Of a stretch of DNA of 60,834 bases, positions 51,674-60,834 are shown piece after piece. Position 1 is the stretch's first letter, and every line of letters begins with the position of its first letter. The DNA is taken from positions 1 through 60,834 of the forward strand of contig NZ_WQOH01000029.1 in NCBI RefSeq assembly GCF_018784445.1, read 5' to 3'. The notes under the pieces are model-generated. The model ran no database searches, was not told the DNA's origin, and saw nothing but the letters and a program-made list of their open reading frames with translations. A program made the translations under genes and the position numbers. Origin of the DNA: Gemmiger formicilis. GTDB taxonomy: Bacteria > Bacillota > Clostridia > Oscillospirales > Ruminococcaceae.

Positions 51674-52336
51674 ATGAATAACATACTGATTGCCGAGGAT
51701 GAGCACCTGATCGCGCGGCTCATCGAGATGACACTGACCCGCGCCGGGTACACCTGCACCGTGGCCGAGGATGGCCGCACGGCGGCGGATCTGATCGAGA
51801 AAAACAACTTCGATATGGCGCTGCTGGATATCATGCTGCCGGGGCTGGACGGTTACGCCCTGCTGGAAAGCCTGCGGCCCCAGGGCGTGCCGGTCATCTT
51901 CATCACGGCGAAAAGCGCGGTGAAGGACCGGGTACTGGGCCTGCGGCTGGGCGCGGATGATTATATCACCAAGCCCTTCGCGGCGGAAGAACTCGTCGCC
52001 CGGATGGAATCGGTGCTGCGCCGCACCGGCCGCGGCGGGCGGGAGCTGCGGGCCTATGATGTCGTGCTGGATACGGTGGACCGGGTGGCCAGGCAGAACG
52101 GCGAGCCGCTGGACCTGCGGCGGCGGGAGTTTGACCTGCTGGAACTGCTGATGCGCAACCGGGGCGCGGCGCTCTATCGTGATGTGATTTTTGAGCGCGT
52201 CTGGGGCGAGCTGCCCGACACCGAGAGCCTGCGCACCGTAGACACCCACATCGCCCGCCTGCGCAAAAAGCTCGGCTGGACAGATAAACAGATTGAGACG
52301 GTGTTCAAGATCGGCTACCGACTGCGGAAGGAGTGA
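51674..52336 (+). CDS. OmpR-family response regulator
   Basis: A 220-residue transcriptional regulator. Receiver domain: acidic pair AEDEH (8-12), phosphoacceptor Asp52 in LLDIMLPGLDG, Thr/Lys in ITAK and YITKPF (Lys100). A winged-helix DNA-binding domain (about 125-220) includes the VDTHIARLRKKLG recognition region. GAGGGAG site. It is followed by a palindromic element and then its histidine kinase. A TATAAT (51644-51649) without a clear -35 may be the promoter. Confidence 0.95.
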   Translation: MNNILIAEDEHLIARLIEMTLTRAGYTCTVAEDGRTAADLIEKNNFDMALLDIMLPGLDGYALLESLRPQGVPVIFITAKSAVKDRVLGLRLGADDYITKPFAAEELVARMESVLRRTGRGGRELRAYDVVLDTVDRVARQNGEPLDLRRREFDLLELLMRNRGAALYRDVIFERVWGELPDTESLRTVDTHIARLRKKLGWTDKQIETVFKIGYRLRKE

Positions 52337-52337
52337 C

Positions 52338-52518
52338 AAAGGCCCCTCTTGTCAAAGCGGACTGGGGGATTTCTGTGGCCATGCGGAAGAGTGCGCGTAC
52401 CCGTGAAGCTGCAAGAATCCCTCCGACCTCGCTAATGCTCGGCCACCGCTCCCCTTCTGGCGTTTTGCGCCACCTCCCCCGACCCGGGGGAGTCTGTCTT
52501 TGACAAGGGAGGCTTTTA
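52338..52518. repeat. Third-family palindromic element between regulator and kinase
   Basis: Starts AAAGGCCCCTCTTGTCAAAG and ends CTTTGACAAGGGAGGCTTTT. Inner parts include GGAATCCCTCCGACC-like and CACCTCCCCCGACCCGGGGG segments. It splits the two-component operon with about 200 non-coding bases. Confidence 0.7.
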
Positions 52519-52539
52519 CGACCACAAAAGGAGTACCCT

Positions 52540-53898
52540 ATGCGCTACTACCAAAAACTTGTCTCGCTGCTGGTCCTCGTCCTCGCGGCGTCCTTCGGCG
52601 TCGGCGGGTGCGTGCTGCTGTACAGCGATTTTGCCGTGCAGCGCGGCCGCATGGCCACCGCCAACGCAGCGGCCCACGCCCAGACCTGTACCTTGCTGCA
52701 AACGGAGATCCTCGACTTGCAGCGCCGCGGCACCACCATGGATGACGCTGCCCTGACCGCCCGCGTCGAGGCCCGGGACACCCCCGCCGCCCTCTGGCGC
52801 GGGGATACCCTCATCTGTGCCACTCTGCCGGGGCTGGAAAACTTTTCCCTGGAAAACGCCGCCACCGTCACGGTCCGCACCGAGGAAAGTGTCTATGCCG
52901 TCTACGCCAGCGATTTGCAAGGCGGGCTGCGGCTGGTCACGGCCTACGACCTGACCGGTCTGTACCGCGACCGCGATGCCGCCTTAACGCGCTTTTTGCT
53001 GCTGGAAGCCGCCGTGCTGGCCGCAGCCGCCGCCGTCACCGCCCTGCTGGCCGCCCGCCTGACCCGCCCGCTGGCCGTGCTGACTGATGCCGGGCAGCAG
53101 ATCGCCGCCGGGGACTACGCCCGCCGCACCGCCCTGCATACCGGCGACGAGATCGAGACATTGAGCGCGAGCTTTGACAAGATGGCCGACGCCGTGCAGG
53201 AGAAAATTGCCGACCTGGAAGCCGACGTGCAGAAGCGGGAGGACTTTGTCGGGGCGTTTACCCACGAGCTGAAAACCCCGATGACCAGCATCATCGGCTA
53301 CGCGGATATCCTTGCCGCGATGCAGACCGACCCCGATGAACAGCGCGAAGCCGCGGCGGCTATCGCCCACGAGGGGCGGCGGCTTGAATCCCTGAGCCAT
53401 AAGCTGCTGGCGCTGCTGGGCCTGGCCGAATGCCCGCTGACCCCCGCCGCCGTGCCGCTGGCCGCCCTGTGGCCGCGGCTGCACGCCGCCTGCCCGGGCG
53501 TAAACCTGCGCACCCCAGCCGCGCCCGCGCCCACCGTGCAGGGCGACGCGGATCTGCTGTTGGATCTGCTGTGCAACCTGGTCCAGAACGCCGCCAAAGC
53601 CAGCAAACCCGGTGCGCCGGTGGTCGTGCTCTGCACAGCCGACGCCGACACCGCTACCCTGACCGTGGCCGACCGGGGCTGCGGCATCCCGCCGGACCAG
53701 CTGGCCCGCGTGACCGAGCCGTTTTACATGGTGGATAAATCCCGCGCCCGCCGCCAGGGCGGCAGCGGCCTGGGGCTGGCGCTCTGCCAGCGCATTGCCA
53801 TCGCCCACGACGGCACGCTGAAAATCGAGAGTGAACCGGGCAAGGGCACGCGGGTCAGCGTGACCCTGCCCCTGTGGAAAAAGGAGGCAGACGCATGA
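52540..53898 (+). CDS. Sensor histidine kinase
   Basis: A 452-residue membrane kinase. First helix about 8-28, extracytoplasmic sensor about 30-148, second helix about 150-172, HAMP about 173-225. HisKA carries the phosphorylated His242 in FTHELKTPMTSIIGY. The HATPase domain has the N box LCNLVQNAAKAS, G1 ADRGCGIP and G2 GGSGLGLALC. It overlaps the next gene by ATGA. Cognate of the regulator upstream. Confidence 0.95.
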   Translation: MRYYQKLVSLLVLVLAASFGVGGCVLLYSDFAVQRGRMATANAAAHAQTCTLLQTEILDLQRRGTTMDDAALTARVEARDTPAALWRGDTLICATLPGLENFSLENAATVTVRTEESVYAVYASDLQGGLRLVTAYDLTGLYRDRDAALTRFLLLEAAVLAAAAAVTALLAARLTRPLAVLTDAGQQIAAGDYARRTALHTGDEIETLSASFDKMADAVQEKIADLEADVQKREDFVGAFTHELKTPMTSIIGYADILAAMQTDPDEQREAAAAIAHEGRRLESLSHKLLALLGLAECPLTPAAVPLAALWPRLHAACPGVNLRTPAAPAPTVQGDADLLLDLLCNLVQNAAKASKPGAPVVVLCTADADTATLTVADRGCGIPPDQLARVTEPFYMVDKSRARRQGGSGLGLALCQRIAIAHDGTLKIESEPGKGTRVSVTLPLWKKEADA

Positions 53899-54752
53899 GC
53901 CTGTGGAGATACCCGCGCACCGCCGCCGCGCTGTGCATAGCCGCCGTGCTGGCCTGCGCCGCCGCGCCCGCCGCATTTTTGGCCGCCAGTGACGCCGCCT
54001 ACTTTGGCCGCGTGGAGACGGTAGCCGACCCTTACCGGGCCCCCACCCCCACGGCGGATGACTATTACATCCTGCGCCAGCTGGCCGCCCGCGGGCAGGA
54101 CACCACCGCCCGCCAGACCACCCCGCAGCAGGAACAGGATGCCGCCCCGCAGACGCCGAAGGTGTACATCGGCGCATCAGCCAGCATCGAGTCCATGACC
54201 TGGGCGGACACTGCCGCCACCACCGCCGCCGAGAACGCACTTTGGCAGCTGGCGGAAAGCAGCGCAGTGCCCCGGTTCTGGGTGGAACAGACCGTGGGCG
54301 ACACCGTCGATTACGGCAGCTACACCGATGCCAACGGCCAATATTACAACCTGAACAGCGCCTACTGCACCACCGACAGCCTGGGTTTTGTGACGGTGCG
54401 CAAATTTGCCCGGGAAAACGATACGCTGTTCACCCGGTACAGCATCACGATGGATGGCCGCACCGGCATGATCGTCGAGGTGTGGTTCTCTCTGCCCGCC
54501 GCCGATGCCGCCGAAACACCTCTGCCCGGCGCGGATGCCCTGCGCAGCTTTGCGGCCCAGGCCGGGCTGGAAAGCCTGGGCGACTGGGCCGCCCCCGAAA
54601 GCAGCCCCTACGACTGCGCCCTGTACAGCGCTAACGGCGGTGCACTCATCACGGCCTCCACCCACCCCTACACCTACACCGGCTATACCGCCGCCGATGG
54701 GGCGGAGCGCTGGTATTACAGTTTGGCCTTGCAGATTGCACCGCAGACGTAG
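53895..54752 (+). CDS. Membrane-anchored extracytoplasmic protein of the two-component operon
   Basis: A 285-residue protein with an N-terminal signal or anchor helix (about 7-30) and an extracytoplasmic domain rich in Thr, Ala and Asp. No enzyme motif is recognised. It is coupled to the kinase by a 4-base overlap (ATGA), and the first of three lipoproteins starts 19 bases after it. It may modulate the kinase or act with the lipoproteins; this is an inference from position. I start at ATG 53895 (MSLWRYP), as the earlier start lies within the kinase gene. Confidence 0.75.
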   Translation: MSLWRYPRTAAALCIAAVLACAAAPAAFLAASDAAYFGRVETVADPYRAPTPTADDYYILRQLAARGQDTTARQTTPQQEQDAAPQTPKVYIGASASIESMTWADTAATTAAENALWQLAESSAVPRFWVEQTVGDTVDYGSYTDANGQYYNLNSAYCTTDSLGFVTVRKFARENDTLFTRYSITMDGRTGMIVEVWFSLPAADAAETPLPGADALRSFAAQAGLESLGDWAAPESSPYDCALYSANGGALITASTHPYTYTGYTAADGAERWYYSLALQIAPQT

Positions 54753-54771
54753 ATTAAAAAAGGAGGCCCAC

Positions 54772-56178
54772 ATGAAAAACTGCATCTCCATCATCCTGAC
54801 CGCCGCAATGACCCTGACCCTCACGGCCTGCACCGCTGCCCCCGACCCGGCACCCCTCGCCACCCCCACGCCGGAGCCGACGGCAGCGCCCGCAGCCCCC
54901 ACGCCCGCCCCCGCTGCTGCCGATTTTTACACCCTGAAAAGCTACGACGGCTCCTTTGATGACGGCACCGCCTACTACGAGTTCGAGCAGCGGCTCGGCT
55001 ACGCGCTGCTGCTCAAGACCGACTATGCCGCGGCGGTTCAGTCCGTCTGCTGCGCCGTCCCCGGCTGCGGCCACGATACCGACGCCTGCCCGGCTTATTT
55101 CCCGGGACGGCCCGGCCGTTATAGGGTGGTCGCGGCGGGGGACACCGTGTATGTCTGGCACATCTCATTTTTCTATGACGACCAGAGCTGGGACGACTAC
55201 TGGGCGGAAAAACTGGCAAGCGGCGTCAGGGATAGGGAACCCTTTGATACTATGACCGATGCGGAATTTGAAGCCGAGTACCGCGGCATCTGGACCGAGC
55301 AGAGCACGCCGCCCTGCCTTTACGCTGTTGACCCCGCCGCAGGCAAGACCCGCACCGACCTGCCGCTGACCTACCGTGACTACACGGTGGATGTCTGCGA
55401 TGGCAGCACGCTCTACGGTGAGCGGGTGACAATACCGTACAGAACGCAGGTGTCTCCCGGAAGAATCGGGCCAACGCCCGCCTGCCGCATCGACCTTGCC
55501 ACCGGGCAGGCGGAGACCTTTGTGCTGGAGCCCACCGAGCATTACCTTGCGGGCTTTGACGGCGCACTGCTGACCTGCCGCTATGTGACCGATGCGCCGC
55601 TGCCCACCGATGCGGAGCAGTATGCCGCCGCCATCCAGAGCGCTACAGTGGAGATCGACCGCCTTGACCCCCGCACGGGCGCGCGCACCGGCCTGACCGA
55701 GCGCCCCTACAGCAATGCCGACTATGAGAATAACGGCTGCTTTATTGGTGTGTACAACGGCAAGGCCTACTTTGAGGAGCGCGAGATCATACCGGGAAGC
55801 GGCTTCCGCCGCACGGTCCTGACGGCAGTGGACGCCGAGGGCCGCGCCGAAACCGTCTGGGACCCGTGGCCGCAGGCGGAATGGGTGCTGGGCGATGACG
55901 GCGGCCGTTATATCTGGCTGTACAGAGATAATTACAATACAAGCTACGCCGCCCGCGCCCTGCTGGATACTGAGACAGGGCAGATCACGCCGGTGACGCA
56001 GGCGCTGCAGACCGGCAGCGGTGCCGTCAGCCTGCGCGGCAAAGCGCACGATGGCCGCTGGCTGGTCGTCATCGGCGCAGACAGCGCCGGCAGGACCACG
56101 GCCTACGGCCTGATCGCCGCCGATCAGTTCGCCGCCGGCAGCACGGACTGGCAGCCGGTGGCAATGTGGCAGGGGTAA
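54772..56178 (+). CDS. Lipoprotein paralogue 1 with C-x4-C-x-H-x4-C motif
   Basis: A 468-residue lipoprotein: lipobox LTAC (Cys20), Pro/Thr/Ala-rich linker (about 22-50), then a large extracellular domain. The conserved motif VCCAVPGCGHDTDACPAYF holds Cys93, Cys94, Cys99, His101 and Cys106. The remainder looks like a repeated-strand, propeller-like protein, with AYF/YFEER-type blades, ending in STDWQPVAMWQG. AAGGAGG precedes ATG 54772. It is the first and longest of three tandem paralogues. No ligand is known. Metal or disulfide roles for the Cys/His cluster are both possible. Confidence 0.75.
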   Translation: MKNCISIILTAAMTLTLTACTAAPDPAPLATPTPEPTAAPAAPTPAPAAADFYTLKSYDGSFDDGTAYYEFEQRLGYALLLKTDYAAAVQSVCCAVPGCGHDTDACPAYFPGRPGRYRVVAAGDTVYVWHISFFYDDQSWDDYWAEKLASGVRDREPFDTMTDAEFEAEYRGIWTEQSTPPCLYAVDPAAGKTRTDLPLTYRDYTVDVCDGSTLYGERVTIPYRTQVSPGRIGPTPACRIDLATGQAETFVLEPTEHYLAGFDGALLTCRYVTDAPLPTDAEQYAAAIQSATVEIDRLDPRTGARTGLTERPYSNADYENNGCFIGVYNGKAYFEEREIIPGSGFRRTVLTAVDAEGRAETVWDPWPQAEWVLGDDGGRYIWLYRDNYNTSYAARALLDTETGQITPVTQALQTGSGAVSLRGKAHDGRWLVVIGADSAGRTTAYGLIAADQFAAGSTDWQPVAMWQG

Positions 56179-56324
56179 CGTCGCAAAGCTCCTCCGGCGT
56201 CGCTCCGCTCGCCACCTCCCCTGTGAGGGGAGGCTCCCCTTCCAGGGGAACTGGCCGAGTTTACGAGGCCTGAGGGGCTTTGCAGCCTTGCCATCACAGC
56301 TCACATCAAAAAAAGGAGGTTCCC
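56179..56324. repeat. Duplicated intergenic region, copy 1
   Basis: The spacer after paralogue 1 (CGTCGCAAAGC..CCTCCGGCGTCGC, CCTCCCCTGTGAGGGGAGG hairpin, CTGAGGGGCTTTGCAG, CATCACAGCTCACATCAAAA) is repeated almost exactly after paralogue 2. Confidence 0.8.
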
Positions 56325-57629
56325 ATGAAAAAACTCATCCCCCTCATCCTCACCGCCGCCCTCACCCTTGCCGCCTGTGCATCTGCCCCGGATGAAACTC
56401 CGCTGACTACCCCAACTCCTGCCCCGGAAGCGCCTGAACCCACCTCCACCCCAGCCCCCGCGACCACCGACTTCTACCCACTGGAAAGCTACACTACGGC
56501 TTTCAACACCGGCGATGCTTACTACGAGCTTGTCCAATATCCCGGTCATGCCCTGCTGCTGAAAACCGACTACGCCACCGCCGCCCAAACCGTCTGCTGC
56601 ACCATGCCAAACTGCGCCCACGACAGTGAAGCCTGCCCGGCCTATTTCCCGGGGCGGGCGCGGCGGTACACAGTTTTTACGGCAGGAGATACCCTCTATG
56701 TCTACCACACACTGTTCTACCGCAATACCCAAACTTGGGAGAAATACTTTGACGAGTACGGCAAGCCCCAGTTAGAACACCCGGACCAGAGCTTCGAGGG
56801 CTTGACCGCCGATGAGATCACGGCGGATTTTTACGGCCGCTGGACCGAGCAGACCACCCCGCCCTGCCTGTACACCGTCCACCCGGGCGGCGGCAAGGTG
56901 CGCACCGACCTGCCCGAGGAAGTGCGCGACTACGTGATGGCCTACTGCGACGGCGCGGCGGTGTACGGCGCAGCGTGGAACGATGAAAACGGCACCACCG
57001 CCACCGGCTGCCGCATCAGCCTTGCCGACGGTGCGGTACAAACCTTCCCGCTGCTGACGCAGGAGCAGTTTTTGGATGTCTGTGGTGACGCGCTGGTGAC
57101 GTCGCACATCGTTACAGATGCGCCCCTGCCCACTGACCGGGAGCAGTACCAGGCTGCCATCCAGAGTGCCGAGACGGAGTATGACCTCTATGACCCGAAC
57201 GACGGTACCCGCACCCGGCTGGCTGCCTACCCTTACGACACGTCGGCTTTGCTGGGCGTGTACGGCGGCAAGGCGTATTTTGAAAAGCGTCAGCCGATAC
57301 CCTACGCCGCGTATGAGCCTGTGGCCGTGGAGACACTGGACATAGCGACCGGCACGACCGAGACAATATGGACGCCCGAACAGGGGGCACAGGAGCTGCC
57401 GCTGGGCGATGCCGAAGGCCACAGCCTGCGAATGAGCGAGAGCAACGTGATTGTCGGCCAGCGCACCAGCCTGCCCGTTGGTTTCCGCGCTGCCGCCGCC
57501 GATGGCCGCTGGCTGGTAACGACCGGCAAGGATGAGACGACCAACCGTGAGAACTACGCCCTGGTGGAGCCGGAGCAGTTTATGGCCGGGAGCGCCGAGC
57601 AGGAAACCGTGACAATGTGGCAGAGGTAA
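56325..57629 (+). CDS. Lipoprotein paralogue 2 with C-x4-C-x-H-x4-C motif
   Basis: A 434-residue homologue of the preceding protein: lipobox LAAC (Cys18), Pro/Thr-rich linker, Cys91/Cys92, Cys97, His99, Cys104 in VCCTMPNCAHDSEACPAYF. The shared end is ETVTMWQR. Its signal peptide is almost identical to that of paralogue 3, and both have the same upstream spacer, so 2 and 3 arose by a duplication that included the spacer. AAAAGGAGG site. Confidence 0.75.
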   Translation: MKKLIPLILTAALTLAACASAPDETPLTTPTPAPEAPEPTSTPAPATTDFYPLESYTTAFNTGDAYYELVQYPGHALLLKTDYATAAQTVCCTMPNCAHDSEACPAYFPGRARRYTVFTAGDTLYVYHTLFYRNTQTWEKYFDEYGKPQLEHPDQSFEGLTADEITADFYGRWTEQTTPPCLYTVHPGGGKVRTDLPEEVRDYVMAYCDGAAVYGAAWNDENGTTATGCRISLADGAVQTFPLLTQEQFLDVCGDALVTSHIVTDAPLPTDREQYQAAIQSAETEYDLYDPNDGTRTRLAAYPYDTSALLGVYGGKAYFEKRQPIPYAAYEPVAVETLDIATGTTETIWTPEQGAQELPLGDAEGHSLRMSESNVIVGQRTSLPVGFRAAAADGRWLVTTGKDETTNRENYALVEPEQFMAGSAEQETVTMWQR

Positions 57630-57805
57630 CGTCGCAAAGCCCCTCCGGCGTCGCTCCGCTCGCCACCTCCCCTGTGAGGGGAGGCTCCCCGCGGGCAAAG
57701 CCCGCGCAAAAAGGCTCCCCTTCCAGGGAAACTGGCCGAGTTTACGAGGCCTGAGGGGCTTTGCAGTTTTGCCATCACAGCTCACATCAAAAAAAGGAGG
57801 TTCCT
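57630..57805. repeat. Duplicated intergenic region, copy 2
   Basis: Same spacer as 56179-56324, with about 30 additional bases including the GCGGGCAAAGCCCGC hairpin. The ribosome-binding region TCAAAAAAAGGAGGTTC is conserved. Confidence 0.8.
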
Positions 57806-59071
57806 ATGAAAAAACTCATCCCCATCATCCTCGCCACCGCCCTCACCCTTGCCGCCTGTGCATCTGCCCCGGACACAGCGTCCACCCCTCTCGCAAACTC
57901 GACCCCGGAACCGACCGCAGCAACTACCCCTGCCCCAACCACAGCCCCCTTCTACCCGGTGGCCAACTCGTACAACAATGGCGACACCTACTATGCCTTT
58001 GTCCACCGCGGCGAGGACAGTCTGCTGCTAAAAACCGACTATGCCGCAGCTACGCAAACCGTCAACTGCGCGGTTCCCGGCTGTGCCCATGACAGCGACG
58101 CCTGCCCCGCCTATTTCACAGACGACCCCGGTCGCAACTTGGTCATCACGGACGACCCGCTGCGCGTCTGCCATGTCGAGGACAGAGGCTGCCCCGTGCA
58201 AATCTACACCGTCGACCCCGCCGCGGGCAAGACCATGCAGGAAATCAATGGGGTGGGCAACTGCGATATTGCCTACTGCGATGGCACGGCGCTGTACGGC
58301 ATAGACAAGACGGTGCTGCCGAGTGAGGCAACGCCTGCCTGCCGCATCGACCTTGCCAGTGGGCAGCTTGACAGGTTTACCATGCTGCCGTCGGAATTGA
58401 TGCTGGGCTGCTATGACGACGGCCTGCTGACGGTCCATTACGTGACCGACGCGCCGCTGCCCAAAAACGGCGAAGAGTATGCCGCCGCCGTCCAGAGCGC
58501 GACGCTTGAATTTGACTGCTGGGACCCGCGCACAGGCACACGCACCAAGCTGGCCGAGCGCCTCTACAACCCCACAGACGCGCGGTTCAGCGGCTATGAT
58601 GGCACGGCAAACGGCAAGCTTTACTTTGTGGATTATCTCCCGCAGAGCGATGGCACCGATATCAAACTGAGCCTGACTGTCGTTGACCCAGCCATGGGCA
58701 CAGAGGAAAAAATGTGGGATACGTGGCCGGATGAGCACTTCGGGCTGTCCATAGGGCAAAGAATACTGCCCGTGCACGGCGACCAGAGTACGCGGTGGCT
58801 TGGAATGTGCTACTCAAACAGCGGAACAAACCGCGAAATCCCCTATTTTATGGATTTGGAAACGGGCGAGATTAAAGAGGTAACGCAAAAACGAGAGGGC
58901 CTGTCCTATGACAGAAGAGTCACCGTTTTGGCCCAAACCAACGATGGCCGCTGGCTTATCGAGACTGCGGCCGACGAGCAGCGAAGCTGTCTCGGCATGG
59001 CACTGATCACCCCGGAGCAGCTGCTGGCGGGCAGCACTGACTGGCAGGAAATAACAATGTGGCAGGGCTGA
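57806..59071 (+). CDS. Lipoprotein paralogue 3 with C-x4-C-x-H-x4-C motif
   Basis: A 421-residue third paralogue: lipobox LAAC (Cys18), Thr/Pro linker, then VNCAVPGCAHDSDACPAYF with Cys88, Cys93, His95 and Cys100. The first Cys of the CC pair in paralogues 1 and 2 is Asn87 here, so the invariant set is C-x4-C-x-H-x4-C. The stretch between this motif and the later strands is shorter than in paralogues 1 and 2. It ends STDWQEITMWQG. Last gene before gdhA. Confidence 0.75.
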   Translation: MKKLIPIILATALTLAACASAPDTASTPLANSTPEPTAATTPAPTTAPFYPVANSYNNGDTYYAFVHRGEDSLLLKTDYAAATQTVNCAVPGCAHDSDACPAYFTDDPGRNLVITDDPLRVCHVEDRGCPVQIYTVDPAAGKTMQEINGVGNCDIAYCDGTALYGIDKTVLPSEATPACRIDLASGQLDRFTMLPSELMLGCYDDGLLTVHYVTDAPLPKNGEEYAAAVQSATLEFDCWDPRTGTRTKLAERLYNPTDARFSGYDGTANGKLYFVDYLPQSDGTDIKLSLTVVDPAMGTEEKMWDTWPDEHFGLSIGQRILPVHGDQSTRWLGMCYSNSGTNREIPYFMDLETGEIKEVTQKREGLSYDRRVTVLAQTNDGRWLIETAADEQRSCLGMALITPEQLLAGSTDWQEITMWQG

Positions 59072-59190
59072 TGCAATACGACCAGCCGTATGCCCTTGTA
59101 TAATTATGCGCGAAAACGCTGATTTGTCCACCTGTTAAACACACAGGCCCGCCAACAGCGAACAAAATTTTGAAAAGTAAGCAAAAACTC

Positions 59191-59219
59191 TTGAAAAATT
59201 TCTTTTGTGGTGGTAACAT
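59191..59219 (+). promoter_or_regulatory. Probable gdhA promoter
   Basis: TTGAAA (59191-59196), a 17-base spacer and TAACAT (59214-59219), about 40 bases before the gdhA start. Confidence 0.55.
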
Positions 59220-59234
59220 GAAGGCGGTGTTTGA

Positions 59235-60605
<1,371 letters not shown>

Positions 60606-60658
60606 TTGGATTTGAGCAGTCAGCCATAAAAAGGCACAAACTTTTTTCGTAAAACCTA

Positions 60659-60687
60659 TTGACACACACGCCGTGCTGTGGTATTAT
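60659..60687 (+). promoter_or_regulatory. Promoter of the initiator tRNA
   Basis: TTGACA (60659-60664), a 17-base spacer and TATTAT (60682-60687), overlapping TATAAT at 60685-60690. Confidence 0.8.
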
Positions 60688-60718
60688 AATCAGGCACCGC
60701 AAAACAGCGTGTGTGTCA

Positions 60719-60834
<116 letters not shown>

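Noticed and set aside
54505-54771. Upstream start extending lipoprotein paralogue 1 by 89 codons
   Set aside because: It overlaps the previous gene in another frame and would bury the signal peptide and lipobox.

Overview
This window is the replication-origin neighbourhood of a GC-rich, low-oxygen Firmicute chromosome. Several things point to the Oscillospiraceae (Faecalibacterium / Gemmiger / Subdoligranulum group): the Firmicutes-type order dnaA-dnaN-S4 protein-recF-remB-gyrB-gyrA diverging from rpmH-rnpA-yidD-yidC-jag, the presence of noc and soj/spo0J homologues, pyruvate:ferredoxin oxidoreductase (nifJ), and many small GC-rich intergenic palindromes. The genus is an inference; the origin synteny is seen directly.

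Layout. 1-9.4 kb: coaX (with altered acidic residues), an LTA-synthase-like sulfatase, an orphan pilin-like protein, a nitroreductase, a lipid-linked-oligosaccharide flippase, a YgjP-like metallopeptidase, a lipoprotein with Ig-like and CAP domains, and tRNA-Glu and tRNA-Met. 9.5-29 kb: a long leftward (minus-strand) run away from the origin: dnaA, dnaN, S4 protein, recF, remB, gyrB, a REP-associated tyrosine transposase, gyrA, mnmE, a DUF559 pseudogene, mnmG, rsmG, noc, parA, parB, serS. 29-33 kb: the rightward rpmH-rnpA-yidD-yidC-jag operon. 33-38 kb: an AT-rich stretch packed with DnaA-box-like sequences, then a minus-strand ABC operon (ATPase, secreted CARDB-like anchored protein, permease) and trmO. 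38.5-42 kb: nifJ. 42-49 kb: accessory and housekeeping genes (a degenerate C39-like protein, YfcE-like phosphodiesterase, MYG1-like protein, a GIY-YIG/GNAT fusion, thioredoxin). 49-59 kb: a GH3 glycosidase, a two-component system with an anchored partner protein, and three tandem paralogous lipoproteins with a conserved Cys/His motif. 59-60.8 kb: gdhA and initiator tRNA-Met.

How the genes work together. dnaA, dnaN, recF and gyrB/gyrA start and sustain replication. noc, parA, parB and four parS-like sites organise and segregate the new origins. mnmE/mnmG/rsmG modify tRNA and rRNA. rpmH/rnpA/yidD/yidC/jag serve ribosome, RNase P and membrane-insertion functions. nifJ and gdhA, both with strongly biased codon choice, are probably highly expressed metabolic enzymes.

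The most notable feature is a RAYT/REPIN system. A Y1/HUH-type transposase gene lies inside an inverted pair of GGGCCGGGCATGCCC palindromes. The same paired palindromes, without the gene, recur as roughly 85-96 bp elements between the origin genes and even supply the stop codons of mnmG and recF. A second, larger (about 140 bp) nested-palindrome family and a third family are also scattered between genes. The block mnmE-mnmG-rsmG-noc-parA-parB, which follows jag in Bacillus subtilis, here sits on the other side of the origin after gyrA; the place after jag where it would be expected holds the densest DnaA-box cluster in the window.
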